Of a DNA stretch of 64,000 nt, positions 10,352 through 22,600 are shown piece by piece. The notes beneath the pieces were generated by a model. That model did not search any database and was not told the origin of the DNA. It worked only from the letters and a program-made list of their open reading frames with translations. The stretch comes from Zelopaecilomyces penicillatus (Eukaryota > Ascomycota > Sordariomycetes > Hypocreales > Pseudodiploosporaceae), in assembly GCA_005765155.1 (NCBI GenBank), contig VCCP01000005.1:3906001-3970000 (forward strand), given 5' to 3'. The position numbers and the translations under genes are program-made. Position 1 is the stretch's first letter, and every line of letters begins with the position of its first letter.

Positions 10352-11621
10352 ATGACTGTCAAAATCTTTCTGTGAGTACTCCCAAGCATGCTTGTTAAGT
10401 CCATAGCGCTCAACTACTCACCAACGGCAACTAACATGTATATTTTCTTTAGCACCGGAGCCACTGGTACGGCGATGCCGTTCTAAGTACTGCAATTGAA
10501 AGATGCCAAACTGACTAATTTAACCACAGGCTACGTTGGAGGTACGGCTCTTGATCACATCTACAAGGCCCATAAGGACTACGACTACACGTTGCTTGTT
10601 CGAAACGAGGAACGCGCCAAGCCTGTCAAGGCCAAGTATCCAACAGCCAAGTTTGTCTACGGTTCTCTGGATGACGCCGCTGTCCTTGAGAAGGCGGCTG
10701 CTGAGGCCGACGTTGTTGTCCGTAGGTTACCAGTACTGAATTTCGCTGCTCAAGTTCAGCATAGCATTCCCGTCACCGCGTAGACTTACTGACATTTATA
10801 CTGCGTAATTAGACACTGCCGACTCATCTGACAATGTTCCCGCTGCCAAGGCCATTGCAAAGGGAATTGCGGCTGGACACACAGCCCAAAAGCCCGGATA
10901 CTGGATCCACTTGTGCGGAACAGGCCTTTTGACTTACTACGATTCCGTCAACAAGCGCGGCGGAGAGCCACCCATTCCGGAGGAGAAGTACCACGATATT
11001 GACGATATCAAGCGCCTGATTAACTTCCCTGAGGATGGATACCATCGTAACGTTGACATTATTGTTCAGGCCAGCGCTTCTGACGCTGTCAAAATAGCCA
11101 TTGTATCCCCTCCTACTATTTACGGAACCGGAACGGGCCCCGTCAACACCAGCAGCATCCAAGTTCCGGATCTGGTTAAACATGCACTTGAGAAGGGCTG
11201 GGCTCCCATTGTCGGTGCCGGCAAGACAGAGTGGGATAATGTTCACGTTGCCGACCTGGGTAACTTGTACGTCAAGCTTGTCGAAGCCACACAGGACCCT
11301 TCGAAGAACAGCAACCCGGAGATTTTTGGCGTCAACGGCTATTTCTTCGTCGCTAATGGAGTGCACGTTTGGTCTGACATCACGCGCCAGGTGGTGGACG
11401 AGATCAATAAGCAGGGCTTCAAGAAGGATGTGGTGACCAAGACTGTGGACCAGGAAGTCGTGAACAAGATGGACTATGCTGCTGCCCCATCCTGGGGTCA
11501 GAACTCAAAAGGTGTACCGCAACGAGCCAAGAAGTATCTGGGCTGGGAGGCCAAAGAGGTTCGTCTGGAGGATACAATTGCCGAGACGGTGGCGCAGCAG
11601 GCAAAGGCACTGGGACTGTAG
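10352..11621 (+). CDS. NAD(P)-binding Rossmann-fold protein (NAD-dependent epimerase/NmrA-like)
   Basis: Exons 10352..10371, 10453..10466, 10530..10721 and 10813..11621 encode 344 aa. The N-terminus is MTVKIFLTGATGYVGG, the glycine-rich dinucleotide-binding motif (GxxGxxG) of short-chain dehydrogenase and epimerase-like proteins. That motif is assembled only by splicing in the 14-nt second exon. Further on are the VVVHTADSSDN beta-strand region, a SPPTIYGTG segment and WDNVHVADLGNLYVKLVEA, typical of extended SDR proteins acting on nucleotide-linked or other small substrates. The usual YxxxK catalytic pair is not obvious (GTGLLTYYDS is the nearest Tyr site), so it may be an atypical or non-catalytic member. 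Probably cytosolic; no signal peptide. The substrate cannot be told from sequence. Confidence 0.85.
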
Positions 11622-12353
11622 ATGTGCAGCTTTTGGTTGGATGCTGGTAGTAAAAGCGATGACCGGCGCTAACGCAGGCAAGGAAGAGTTTCGCTCAAGT
11701 CCGGATGGGGGTCAGGAGTTGCCGAAGACTTGTGTCGATTAATACACATGACTGACTGACTGACTAGCTGGCCAGGCCAATGTTGTCCTGACAGTGGGCA
11801 CACTAAAAATATTTGTGGCTAACTGACCTGCTCGGACGGCCATGGTGATGACGGAGGCAGTCGTGGCAAGATTAATTCTCTACAAATTTATAGTCAATTC
11901 AAGAAATTCCAAAAAAAATGTCTTTTGTTAGCAGGGTACAAAATTTGAAATGTCTACAGTAAAAACAACTCTAAGCTATTATTATACACGGTGTTATACA
12001 GTATTTACTCCCCAGAGTTTTCAAGAGCCTGGTATTTTTGCCGTTATCGTCAGCATTCCAGCAGATAAGACGAGTTTGGTGGGACTTGAAAAATTCAGGC
12101 GAGGCCCTTGGCCCGAAGCGGGCTAGCGCCGTGGTGGGATGTGTCTGGGTACCCCACCTGCCCACTTACAGTGGCGGGAGGGGAGAAAAAAAAAGTCGAT
12201 AGAGGGCCCGAAAATTCTGTGGCAGGCCTACAAAAATCTGGTGGGAGAATTTCTTTCACCGAAACCCCACGTTCCCGTTTCCTTCCTCCATCTCCTCCTT
12301 CTCTACCCATCTCTCTCAATACAGACCACCACGGTCCCTAAAAAAAAATCAAA
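11622..12353. other. ssb1: Intergenic region upstream of SSB
   Basis: It holds the 3' end of the Rossmann-protein gene and the SSB promoter. A heat-shock-like GAAnnTTC unit occurs at about 12209-12216 (GAAAATTC) and a pyrimidine-rich stretch precedes the start codon at 12354. A short TGAC repeat lies near 11749-11765. The single GAAnnTTC unit is too weak to claim Hsf1 control. Confidence 0.35.
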
Positions 12354-13766
12354 ATGGCGGACGAAGTGTATGACGGTGCCATCGGCATTGATCTGGGTGA
12401 GTCTCTTGCTTGCCGCAGTCTCCTGTTTTTTCTGTGTTGTCGTTGTCGCTGTTGTGGCGGCTCTTTCATTCCTGTGAGGGCTGGCACAATGGCGCACCAG
12501 CACGGGCAGGATGTTCTGGCGATTTCATTTAAAACTTCAAATCAACTCAGACTGACGAATGTGATTGTCTACAGGTACCACCTACTCTTGCGTTGCTACC
12601 TACGAGGGTACCAATGTCGAGATCATCGCCAACGAGCAGGGCTCGTTCACCACCCCCTCATTCGTCTCCTTCACCGATAAGGAGCGTCTGATTGGTGAGG
12701 CTGCCAAGAACAATGCGGCCATGAACCCCACGAACACCGTTTTCGACGCCAAGTGAGTGCTTGCCTACTTACCCTTTTTCCATCGGCCTCATGAGCCACG
12801 GAATTTTCAATTTTCTTTTTGGCGCAAATTGCAGTTGCTAACGAAAAATTTTCTCATCACAGGCGTCTTATCGGTCGCCGTTTCGATGACCCCACCGTCA
12901 AGAAGGATATGGAGTCCTGGCCCTTCACCGTTCTCGATGATGGTGGCAACCCCAAAATCGAGGTTGAGTACCTCGGCGAGAAGAAGAGCTTCTCCGCCCA
13001 GGAGATCTCTGCCATGGTTCTCCTCAAGGTACGCTTCCCTCCCACCTGTCCCATCTCTTTTTACCTCGGTCCTGAGCTGTGTGTTTGGGGAAGTAAAGAG
13101 GCCCTTGTAATGTTTGTCTGACAATTTCAATAGATGAAGGAGATTGCCGAAACCAAGATCGGCAAGAAGGTTGAGAAGGCCGTCATCACTGTCCCTGCCT
13201 ACTTCAACGACAACCAGCGACAAGCCACCAAGGATGCTGGTGCCATCTCTGGCCTCAATGTGCTCCGTATCATCAACGAGCCTACTGCTGCTGCCATTGC
13301 CTATGGTCTCGGCTCCGGCAAGTCTGAGAAGGAGCGCAATGTCCTTATCTACGATCTTGGTGGCGGTACCTTCGATGTGTCCCTCCTCAACATCCAGGGT
13401 GGTGTTTTCACTGTCAAGGCCACTGCTGGTGACACCCATCTGGGTGGCCAGGATTTCGATACCAACCTGCTGGACCACTGCAAGAAGGACTTCATCCGCA
13501 AGAGCAAGAAGGACCCCAGCGGTGATCCCCGTGCCCTGCGAAGACTCCGAACTGCTTGTGAGCGTGCCAAGCGTACTCTTTCCAGCGGTGCCCAGGCTAC
13601 CATTGAGATCGACTCTCTGTTCGATGGTGAGGACTTCACCATGACCATCACTCGTGCTCGTTTCGAGGACCTCAATGCCAAGGCTTTCTCTGGTACCCTC
13701 GAGCCTGTTGCTCAGGTTCTCAAGGATGCCGCCATGGAGAAGAGCGGTGTTGACGAGATTGTCCTG

Positions 13767-13804
<38 letters not shown>

Positions 13805-14647
13805 TCTGTCCGAGTTCTTCGACGGCAAGAAGCTCGAGAAGAGCATCAACCCCGATGAGGCTGTTGCCTACGGTGCTGCCGTCCAGGCCGGTATCCTCTC
13901 CGGAAAGGCTACCTCTGCCGAGACTGCCGATCTGCTCTTGCTCGATGTCGTTCCCTTGTCCCTCGGTGTTGCCATGGAGGGCAACATCTTCGCCCCCGTT
14001 GTCCCCCGTGGACAGACCGTGCCCACCATCAAGAAGCGCACTTTCACCACTGTCGCTGATAACCAGCAGACTGTCCAGTTCCCCGTCTTCCAGGGTGAGC
14101 GTGTCAACTGCGAGGATAACACCTCCCTGGGTGAGTTCACACTGGCTCCCATCCCTCCCATGAGGGCTGGTGAGGCCGTCCTCGAGGTCGTCTTCGAGGT
14201 CGATGTCAACGGTATCCTCAAGGTCACCGCCACCGAGAAGACCTCAGGCCGCAGCGCCAACATCACCATCTCCAACTCTGTCGGCAAGCTGTCAACTGGT
14301 GAGATTGAGAAGATGATCAATGGTGAGTTTCTCCGGAGTATTCCATTTGTCCTGACAATTTATGCTAATCCGTTCTAGATGCCGAGACCTTCAAGGGTAG
14401 CGATGAGGCTTTCAGCAAGCGATTCGAGGCTAAGCAGCAGCTTGAGTCTTATATCGGCCGTGTTGAGGAGATTGTGTCTGACCCTACCCTGTCGCTCAAG
14501 CTTAAGCGTGGCCAGAAGGAAAAGATTGAGAGCACCATCAGCGAGGCCATGGCCACGCTCGAAATTACTGATAGCTCTGCCGAGGAACTGAAGAAGCAGG
14601 AGCTTGCCCTGAAGCGCCTTGTGACCAAGGCTATGTCCTCCCGATAA
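12354..14647 (+). CDS. ssb1: Ribosome-associated Hsp70 chaperone SSB
   Basis: Exons 12354..12396, 12575..12752, 12863..13028, 13134..14322 and 14379..14647 give 614 aa, the usual SSB length (613-614). SSB-type Hsp70s bind nascent chains at the ribosome exit tunnel together with the ribosome-associated complex of Zuo1 and Ssz1. ATPase-domain signatures are present: IDLGTTYSCVATYEG near the N-terminus (spliced across intron 1), VLIYDLGGGTFDVSLL, and IVLVGGSTRIPKIQKL. The substrate-binding domain follows from about residue 390. The C-terminus ends VTKAMSSR and lacks the EEVD tail of the cytosolic Ssa type, which supports SSB. Coding sequence shows strong C-ending codon preference, as expected of a highly expressed gene. 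The last four exons are compact and the first intron is the longest (178 nt). Confidence 0.97.
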
Positions 14648-15714
14648 ACGGCTCACTCGGCCGCTGTCGGTGAATAATGAATTCATTTACTTAAGGATGG
14701 CGAAGAGCGGGAGTTGTGTGTGTGTGTGAAAGCGGGGCGCAAACGCATGAGTCGGAGCGCCCTGCGGTTTTCTAGTGCTTCGGAAAGAAGCATGTGGGAC
14801 TGAGGCAAAGGTCCTCATTAGCCTTTCATTTGTTTTAACGCTTCCCCCAATCCGATTGATTCATCTAGGGAGATATCGAGGCACCTGGAAAGTTCTGCGT
14901 TTTCTTTTTCGTCGGCTCTCACATGGATGTTATGATGACTCGATGCTGGGCTTCATGATGGATGAATGATGCTGTCGCTACAGCTGCTACATAGTTATAA
15001 GGGAGCAGCGGGACCAAATTTTGGTCCAGACGGCCTGATGATATGCGAGGAACGAAGGATCTGTGAATTACGATAGACTCGGTAGAATGGAAAATACGGA
15101 TTGACACCAAACACTTGGTCTTATGTAAACTGAAAGTAAATTCGGGTCTCATGCTCTTGAGATTACTAGTCCCTACTTTGTGCCTCACACATTTACCGTT
15201 ATGTACGATACAACCCAAGGAATAAGTTACGAGAAGAGGCGAGTGCATCGGCCCCCAATTTTGATGGCTTGGCTAAAGTTCAACATTATCGTCAAGTGGA
15301 TGTTCACGACTATTTTACGGAACAACTGGTTGTTAGCTGACCCCCACGGTTGGCTGGACACTTTGCAAGCCTGGCTCTTTAATACTAGAGTGCGCCTGAA
15401 CAATTTTAACACTTTTATTCGGTGAATTCGCCGTTTTATCCTTTCCAACTGTACAGCAGCAAGCATCACCAGAATAGCGAGGGGCTATGGAAGCTTCATC
15501 TTGCAGAGTGCGATCTGCGGTGAGCGGGTTGTCGATAGCGGACGATGGCCTTGATCACTGCTGCGGGGACGACTAGCAACAACTGTGGTAACAGTGACAA
15601 CTAACCCAGCAGCTGCCTCGCAAGACAATTTAAACCTCGACATCGACCTACCTTGGGACCTTGGGAAGCAGCGCCTTCAAACGAAGAGGCGAGGAAAGCC
15701 TCTCCCGACTAGAA
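14648..15714. other. Intergenic region, no gene recognised
   Basis: About 1.07 kb containing the SSB 3' region, with a short (TG)n run near 14715-14731, and the promoter side of the next F-box-type gene. No supported ORF. Confidence 0.45.
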
Positions 15715-16641
15715 ATGGCCGGCTATAAGCTGCACCTCCTCGACCTACCTGTTGACATTCTGGCGCTCATTCTGCAACCACTTCTCACAGCACCTGGGGC
15801 GTCCATTTCCCTGTGTCCCTGCACCGCGAGTCCCGTTAACCCGCTACCAATCCTGCTGGTGCACCCATCACTGCATGCCATTGGGAGTCCTCTTTTCTAC
15901 GGAGTTGCAAACAGATTTTTACTGGATTTGACTGGGCGGCACAGCAGACATGTTCGCCGTTGTTTGAAGGAGGCAGCAGAGGAGGCTACAGAGCAAGGAA
16001 AGGGCAATAATGCAGTAACGAGGACGACAAGAAATGGGACTATGCAGCAGCCAGAATGGGAGCTGCTGCAACAGCACAGGGCAATGAGCAGACTGCTGCT
16101 GGTGTCACCAGACGCGCGGAGGAGAATCCAGCGGCTTGAGGTACGCATCGACCGACTCCGCGGCTGGGTGCATGAAGAGCTGGGGCCATTACTGTCGGAC
16201 ATGGTGGTGCACGGGGAGCTGGCTGAGTTTGACCTAGCCGTTTGCTTTGACAATGACGACGGTAATAGCTCCAGAACATCGACCAGCAGTAATGCTTCTT
16301 TGACGATGAAACGACCGAAAGCAATAAGCAGCATATTCGTCCGCCCGCCTTTGGCTGGACTGTTGACACTGCTGGCAGATCCGGATCTCCGCACGGCGCG
16401 GTTGCTAGTTACGCCTGCCCACGGGCCGGCTTGGTGTCCGTTTCATGCCGGACAGGGGTGTCGAATGTTTCCTAGTAATGATACAGGTGATGACGACCTG
16501 AAGGAAAAGGAGGGGGAGAAAGAGGTGTGGTTGGAGATTGACTGGCAAGCGATCCTTCAGCAGGTGGACCCCGAGGGGAGGGAGCGGGCGGTGGGCGGCG
16601 TGCGAGGAGGAGGAGGAGGAGGGTATGGGAGGAGCGGGTAG
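15715..16641 (+). CDS. F-box-type protein, probable frame disruption near the C-terminus
   Basis: ATG 15715 opens a 308-aa frame starting MAGYKLHLLDLPVDILALIL, an F-box-like beginning followed by HPSLHAIGSPLFY, a pattern seen in many fungal F-box proteins. The middle is charged and rich in Arg and Glu (LEVRIDRLRGWVHEELGPLL). The frame then runs into a GGA repeat (16604-16622), translates as glycines and stops at 16639-16641. The -1 frame continues past this point as VWEERVASLEALAELF and CLEGARSRTRF to a TAG at 16725-16727, which looks far more like the natural end. A one-base loss in the repeat, or a sequencing slip, would explain this. A 41-nt intron at 16591-16631 would also join the frames but lacks a branch site. 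Function likely SCF substrate recognition; target unknown. Confidence 0.7.
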   Translation: MAGYKLHLLDLPVDILALILQPLLTAPGASISLCPCTASPVNPLPILLVHPSLHAIGSPLFYGVANRFLLDLTGRHSRHVRRCLKEAAEEATEQGKGNNAVTRTTRNGTMQQPEWELLQQHRAMSRLLLVSPDARRRIQRLEVRIDRLRGWVHEELGPLLSDMVVHGELAEFDLAVCFDNDDGNSSRTSTSSNASLTMKRPKAISSIFVRPPLAGLLTLLADPDLRTARLLVTPAHGPAWCPFHAGQGCRMFPSNDTGDDDLKEKEGEKEVWLEIDWQAILQQVDPEGRERAVGGVRGGGGGGYGRSG

Positions 16642-16727
16642 CCTCATTGGAAGCCCTCGCGGAGTTGTTTTGTCTTGAGGGGGCCAGATCCAGAACGAGA
16701 TTCGGGCACGTTTTGGGCATGGGTTAG

Positions 16728-19343
16728 GCTTGGCTGACAGTCTAGCTTAATTGCGATGTAACGACAACGCGGCCTATTCTTACGACTCGCGCAACCTCTT
16801 GCGCTCTACGACAGCACAAGGGTTTTTGTTGAGCTTCTCTGTTCTGTTCAAGGGAGCTGCGGGCAAGATGCAGGCTTCGATGGACAAAAAGGTTGACTAC
16901 TCCTATTTCTCCGTCTTCTCTAAACATGCAGACAAAAGATTCTTCTTCTACTCACTCCACCGGCAGACGACACACGAGCAAACACCGACAATGGCCAACA
17001 CACCGTTTTGCTGCATGCTACAGTAATGGAACACCAAGCGTCTTTTAAGGTTACGTTGGAGGAACAGAAAACAGGGAAAGCAGCAAGCTTAATCGGGCAC
17101 AATCAGAGTTCCCGCACGTTTTCCCCGGAGAACCCCCACGCCTTTGGTTCTCGACAGTCCAAGAACCAGGCGGGCTTTGCCATCGCTTTTCCATGACCCA
17201 AGCATGCTGGTGTGTGTATGTGTGTGTGCACAGACATGATTGACCAGGGAGAAGGACTCTTATGTGCCATCTAGACCAGTCATCAGCGGCGTCTTTGTCT
17301 CAGGCTTATCTTAATAGATCCCCACAGAGACTTCACGCCCTCTTCTTGTGCTGCCCATCCGCCCGCGCCACCCGGCCTCTAGCATATCTATCATATCAAT
17401 CTCATTTGCCTATTTCGCCAAGGGCCGTTTATCATCAGCCATCACATCGTCATCTCAGCAGTGCCGGCATTTGTCAGCCCCTCCGTCTGTTCACTCAGTT
17501 GTGATGAATACAATATGACGATTCTCGGCCAACGGGACAAAACAAAAAGTCTTATCAGGAAACAGCTAGGACAAGCTTCTTCTTCTTCTTCTTCTTCTTC
17601 TTCTTTATTTGGGAGGTTTTATTTCTGGCATAGTTTCTGCTACAAAGGAGCTGGCTTAGTGCGACGTATTGTGATCTGCCTACTTGTGTGAGAACCCGTA
17701 TGATCTCCATTGCTCGCGAGCGAAAAGCAACACAACATGCCAAGACCTGGAATGCCAAGAACTGAGATGCAAGAACCGAGATGCCAAGAGCCAGAGGAAC
17801 GCCGGAACCTCTCCGAGCAGAGACTCACGAGACAACAAGGGCCTGTCTACGGTCACCTCTTCTCCAAAGTGAGCAAAAAGCTTGCACTGCCTCACTCGCA
17901 GAGCCATAACCCAACTGCAACTGGCGCTATGACATGGTTTTTCATGTCTCAGCTCCAAAAAAGCAGATCCGCGAAATTTGATACTACAACTGGAATTGAA
18001 TAGTTTACTACGATGCGACGTGAAGAACTTTAATATTACTATTGGCAACAATTTACGCATTCTGTTCTCCCCTGGACAGTTGGCATTGCTCTGGGGTAAC
18101 TATCTGTGGTGTGCGTGTTCTTTGCTTCATGTAAAGCTGACGTACTACTGTGTACGTAGGTAGTATGTGTGAAACAAGAAAGATCTGGAGTTTGTAGAAC
18201 AAGTGCGCACAGATTATTTTTATTTGATAAGACCCCCCCGTGTGTACTATCTACGGCTGCAGCTCTCCCGCAGGACAAAACAGTCTAGAAACGGGCGATG
18301 CCTATTTCTGGGGTTCTTTTTTCCCTTACATTGATTGCTAATAGATAAGCTTGAAGCTTAATTCTTGGCACGGGAGTCGGGCAGCTAGCGTCCTCGGCTC
18401 CTTTTTTTTTTTTTTTTTTTTTTCCTATTTCTCTGCTTGTGTCATCACGGGCGCCACACACACCTCAATCCCGTATGTCATCATCATCAGCATCATCACT
18501 TCAGCCCCGTACAGCATTTTCTACACCTATGTCGTTGCAGGGATTAAAGACGTGGGCAGTAACGCAGATATTACTCGCTCGTAGATTGTACGTGGGCAGA
18601 TTCTGTGGTGGCAATGGATGTAACCCCCACACAGAAGCTTATTGGGGGGAAAAAGGCATGGACATCTGTTGAGAAAGCCCCTTGAGTAAAGTACACTCTT
18701 CAAGCTGGTACGTCACATCACAGTTCCTATCGCACATCACTGTACGTGTCCTTTTAAATCGTTTAAAAATGCAATTTTCATTGTTTAACGCCGTTGATAC
18801 AATTTCCCTTTGCCCCAGACTTTTTGTCGCACAGCGACACACCCTGGATAAAATAGATCTGGCCATGTGACCATCTTGTCCCCGTTTAAACACCCCCCCT
18901 GTCTTCCTCCACTCCTCCACCCTGTCAAAGGGTAAAGTGTGATGTGCCCCGGAAAAAGCTTTCTGCCAAGCTCAACCCTATCCCGCGCCAATTGCGCCTT
19001 GCTCTGTTTTGCTTCCTCCGCCGAGTCAAATCTTGGTCGAACGGCTGGATCACTAGGGGGATGGGGCAAGGGTGAAGCTGTCGTAGTGCCAATCTAATTT
19101 TGATACACCAAACGAGGAAGAACAAGAAAATGATGGTGATGAAAATGCGCTCCGCTTTGTTACGTTTCCCATGCTGTTCCATGAAGATCAAATCGTAAAT
19201 ATGAGAAAAATTGACATAAAACACATTGAAAGAGTCTGAATCGCGGCTGTTGTCGTTAGGGTTCCAAGCGATATCTTGGCGCCCCATTTCCTGATTCAGA
19301 TGCCTACAGTCTAGGCTTTTTGGTGCTATGGCCCCAGCTGGAT
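16728..19343. other. Intergenic region, no gene recognised
   Basis: About 2.6 kb. It includes a (CTT)n run at 17576-17605, imperfect short repeats of an AGATGCCAAGAAC type at about 17735-17795, and a run of 22 T at 18402-18423. An open minus frame at 18925-19287 has one hydrophobic stretch but no recognised similarity, and probably lies in the 3' region of the small gene at 19344-19658. Confidence 0.45.
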
Positions 19344-19658
19344 TTATTGAGGCGAGGGGATCATGTGGAAGTCTTCCTTGTGGTCATCAGCATGCTCACC
19401 CCAGTAAACTGGGCCGAGCTTCAACACCTTAAAGCCGGTGGTGGAGCTGGACGAGGACCGCCGCGAAGAGGCCTCAGGCTGTTGAGCTTCCTCAGTCTGG
19501 GTATTCTCGGTGCTGCTATTGTCCTTGGCTGCGGGAGCACGGCTGCTAGGATTTTGAGGATACGAGGCAGAGGTGGTTGGTGCCAGAGAGAGGAAGAATG
19601 AGGGCCGGCGCTCGGTGAGGCCAGCACGGAGGACAGACTCGGCAGTGGGAGAAGACAT
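19344..19658 (-). CDS. Small hypothetical protein, 104 aa
   Basis: A single-exon minus-strand frame begins MSSPTAESVLRAGLTERRPS and ends with FKVLKLGPVYWGEHADDHKE followed by DFHMIPSPQ. The middle is Ser, Thr and Glu-rich and probably disordered; the hydrophobic-aromatic C-terminal motif looks conserved and is why I accept this as a gene. No signal peptide, membrane segment or known domain. A pyrimidine-rich leader (about 19700-19820, read on the minus strand) precedes the start, as in many fungal promoters. Function unknown. Confidence 0.65.
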   Translation of the reverse strand: MSSPTAESVLRAGLTERRPSFFLSLAPTTSASYPQNPSSRAPAAKDNSSTENTQTEEAQQPEASSRRSSSSSTTGFKVLKLGPVYWGEHADDHKEDFHMIPSPQ

Positions 19659-22600
19659 TGTGTAAAGGTTAGGTGTTGTTTGTTTTGGTAAGGGAGAGAA
19701 GTTTTTGGCGTTGAGACGAGTGGTGGCTGGGATGGATAGATGGATTGAATTGTTGCAGAGAGAAGATTAATTGATAGAGATGGAGAACTAAGGAGCAAAC
19801 TGGATCTAGAAAGGGGAGGAGAGCGGTCTCTTTATGCTCGCCAGCCAGAGAGGAGCTGTGTGACAACCAAGACCCGGAGTTAGGCTACGAGTAAAGTAGT
19901 CAATCTACAACTGTACACGGGCGTCTGCATCCCCGCAGCATCCAGCCGGTAGTCCGGGGGTTTGTGGATTTTGGTTTCTGACCACTGCAATGAGGACGAA
20001 AGCAGATCTTGGCATGGGCTAGACTCTACAGGGAGTCTGATAATGAGAGCACGGCTTCGCCTACTCTAATTAGAACACACAACTTCTGGAGCACGGCGTG
20101 GGAGTGGGCGTGTCTGTATTACTCGTTCCCGAATGAAATGATGTCGCAGCCTGCCCCATGTTCCAGAAAGAAAAAAGCCAATGCCACGGCCTGCTATTTC
20201 TGGCATGGGACTGGCTTCGTCTCTGATGGGATGGCCTTCCTAGTCATCCGTGTATTTTTGCTCATTCATGGGCAAAAGCAGTGACCACATCAGCCATTCT
20301 GGCACATTGCTCGTTGCGAATTGTTGCGGATTTCGCGGCAAAGCAGACCCAAAATAGATGGGGGAAATTTTGCGGCTCGGTCATTTCTGCTCTGGGAAGA
20401 GAGAGCCCGCCCTGCGAGTTCTGCTCCAAGCGGGTTTGCCTTCATTATCGCGGCCGGCGCGGGAAACAACCACAAAACCTCCCAACTCCAACCCCGCTTA
20501 TCGCGTCCTTTGCTTGCGTGATACTTAGATATGCTCTTTGGTACCGAGCAGATTGGCTGTACACCTAGCAAAAAAAAAATTGCTGCGTAAGCCCACGTGT
20601 AAAGCGCAATGGGCATAGCGCCACACGTCACGTCACGCCATATTGACAAGGAGATTATCCGGGCCTCTGCCGAACCCACCAGTGTCCCGGTCCAAGGGAA
20701 GGCTTCAAAGCTGGTCTGCAAGTTCTCACACGATGGTTCTTTGACATGAGCAGTACTGTGTCGTCGCTGCCATGTGGTTCTATTAAGCGTTTGATATCAA
20801 AAGGTGCCGAGATCCACTTGAGGCTCTGGCGGGAAGGCTAGGATCGATGAAAAAGACCCGGGACAGATCCTGGTGGCTCATTGGGTGCGTTGTCCGCCGA
20901 GCAAAGGGATTTTTCGGAACCAAACGCCATGTGCCTGGCTTGGGTCGCATGGGGCCGACCCGAATGCGGGGGAGCACCCGAGCTCTTGGCTCCAGCACGA
21001 GCTGGCCAAGACTGCTTCTTTGACAGGCACCGATTTTTCTTATCGCGACCCTTTTCAATCGTTGCTTTTCGGTTGCTACCCGTCCGTCAACCCGTACTAG
21101 CTCGCGTCAGGCCCTTGATGAATGTGGAATAGGAGGGTGCAAGGTGTGACATGCCAGACTTGTCTGATTTGAACTGAGCACGGGTCATTTTTGCTCCCTC
21201 AATCAGCTCCATGTTCACATCACCTGTCCTGCAAGTCCTGTGACTGTAGGGAAGTAGAACTCATCAGGGAAATAGCGCCTCGTTTATTTTTGGCAGAGGT
21301 CCTTGCACAGATGGACGTATCTGGCACCGGAACCATGCAATTCAACATCAAGGCAACTGAAGATCAGGACTTTAGAAGTCGTATCGACCCTTGAATCAAT
21401 CCGACCCAAATCAACTCCTGGGTTGAGTGCTGACTTTCGAGAAATATGAGATGGAACCAACTTGTTCAGCATCCGTGTCAGCTGAGGACCGAATGCGGAC
21501 CTTTGTTGCCAAATATCTTTGGGAAATGCCACCAACATGATCCAGAATTGACATCTCGTCCGAATGGTTGTTCTAGGTGGTTGCCAAATGAAAAAAAGAA
21601 AAGTTTCTTTGCAAACGTTGGTTGCTGCTGTAGCTGCACACCTTCTTGCATCTCAATTAGTTAAAGCCGTTTTTAGCCCATTGGTGTTTAGACAACAAGC
21701 CACAAGGATCTTGGACAACCTACATGCGCAATTCTGGTTGCCAGAAAACCATTTCAGCTGAAAAAGGTCCAACACAAGTCCGAGCCAACCTGGCACTCCA
21801 AGCATTTCGGGACAAGCCACAGGGTGGTACAAACTATTAGTTTGACACTCCTGTAGGTATGTTGCCATATCACACCGGTGTGGGTTTGGTGTTGAGTTGA
21901 AAGCCTGCGAGCCTTCTTTCGTTGCGTCATGCTTTTGTGTAACATATTCTGAACGTCATATGCAAACATACACACACACACACTCTCCATCTGTCTCCCT
22001 GACTGCTCTAGTTGTATTGGCCTCTTTCCTTGTCGTGTTGGACATGTCGTTGGTAACGAGTTATGTATCGCTCTGTTGGATTAATCAGTAGTAACATCCA
22101 GGCGGTTTGAAGATACGAGGATGGTATTCGAAGTCGCAAGCAATAAACGGCAGCTCTGCAAAGGAATTACTATTGACTGACCTCAAATACTGAAACATAT
22201 GGTTCCTCGCACAGACAAAAAGTTCTCCTGTAACTCTGGATCAACCCGCTGCTATATCATGCATGTTGGTCAGTTGACTTGCGGTGAACAGCTTAACAGC
22301 ATGTTGCCCATGATCCGCGGTAGACGCCATCAAGACGCGGATGCACGCGTGTACTACTGTTCGTTCTGATCCCGAGGTTGGGGTCTGATACTACCTGAGA
22401 CTAAGAGTGTGGGTTACAGTGGGAGCTGCAGTAATATCATGTAAGAGTCAAGTCGTTTCCTTTCCCTAGTCAAAGCGCAAACTCTGTTGGTGATTGGCAA
22501 AGCCTAGATGCAGCATTTCCTGCCACCCACATCGTCATCCATGCGGTCTGTCTTGGTCCTCCTGCTAAACAAACGATAGCTTCTTCCCCCAGCTTCTTTT

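Noticed and set aside
10824..11366. 180-codon minus-strand frame
   Set aside because: Antisense to the last exon of the Rossmann-protein gene; it arises from biased codon use of the plus-strand gene.
12807..13478. 223-codon minus-strand frame
   Set aside because: Antisense to SSB exons and crossing SSB introns; no domain of its own.
16591..16631. 41-nt intron that would fix the F-box frame
   Set aside because: GC- and purine-rich with no branch-site adenosine or pyrimidine tract, and shorter than functional fungal introns.
18925..19287. 120-codon minus frame with one hydrophobic stretch
   Set aside because: Just downstream of the 104-aa gene on the same strand, probably 3' untranslated sequence; no other coding signal.
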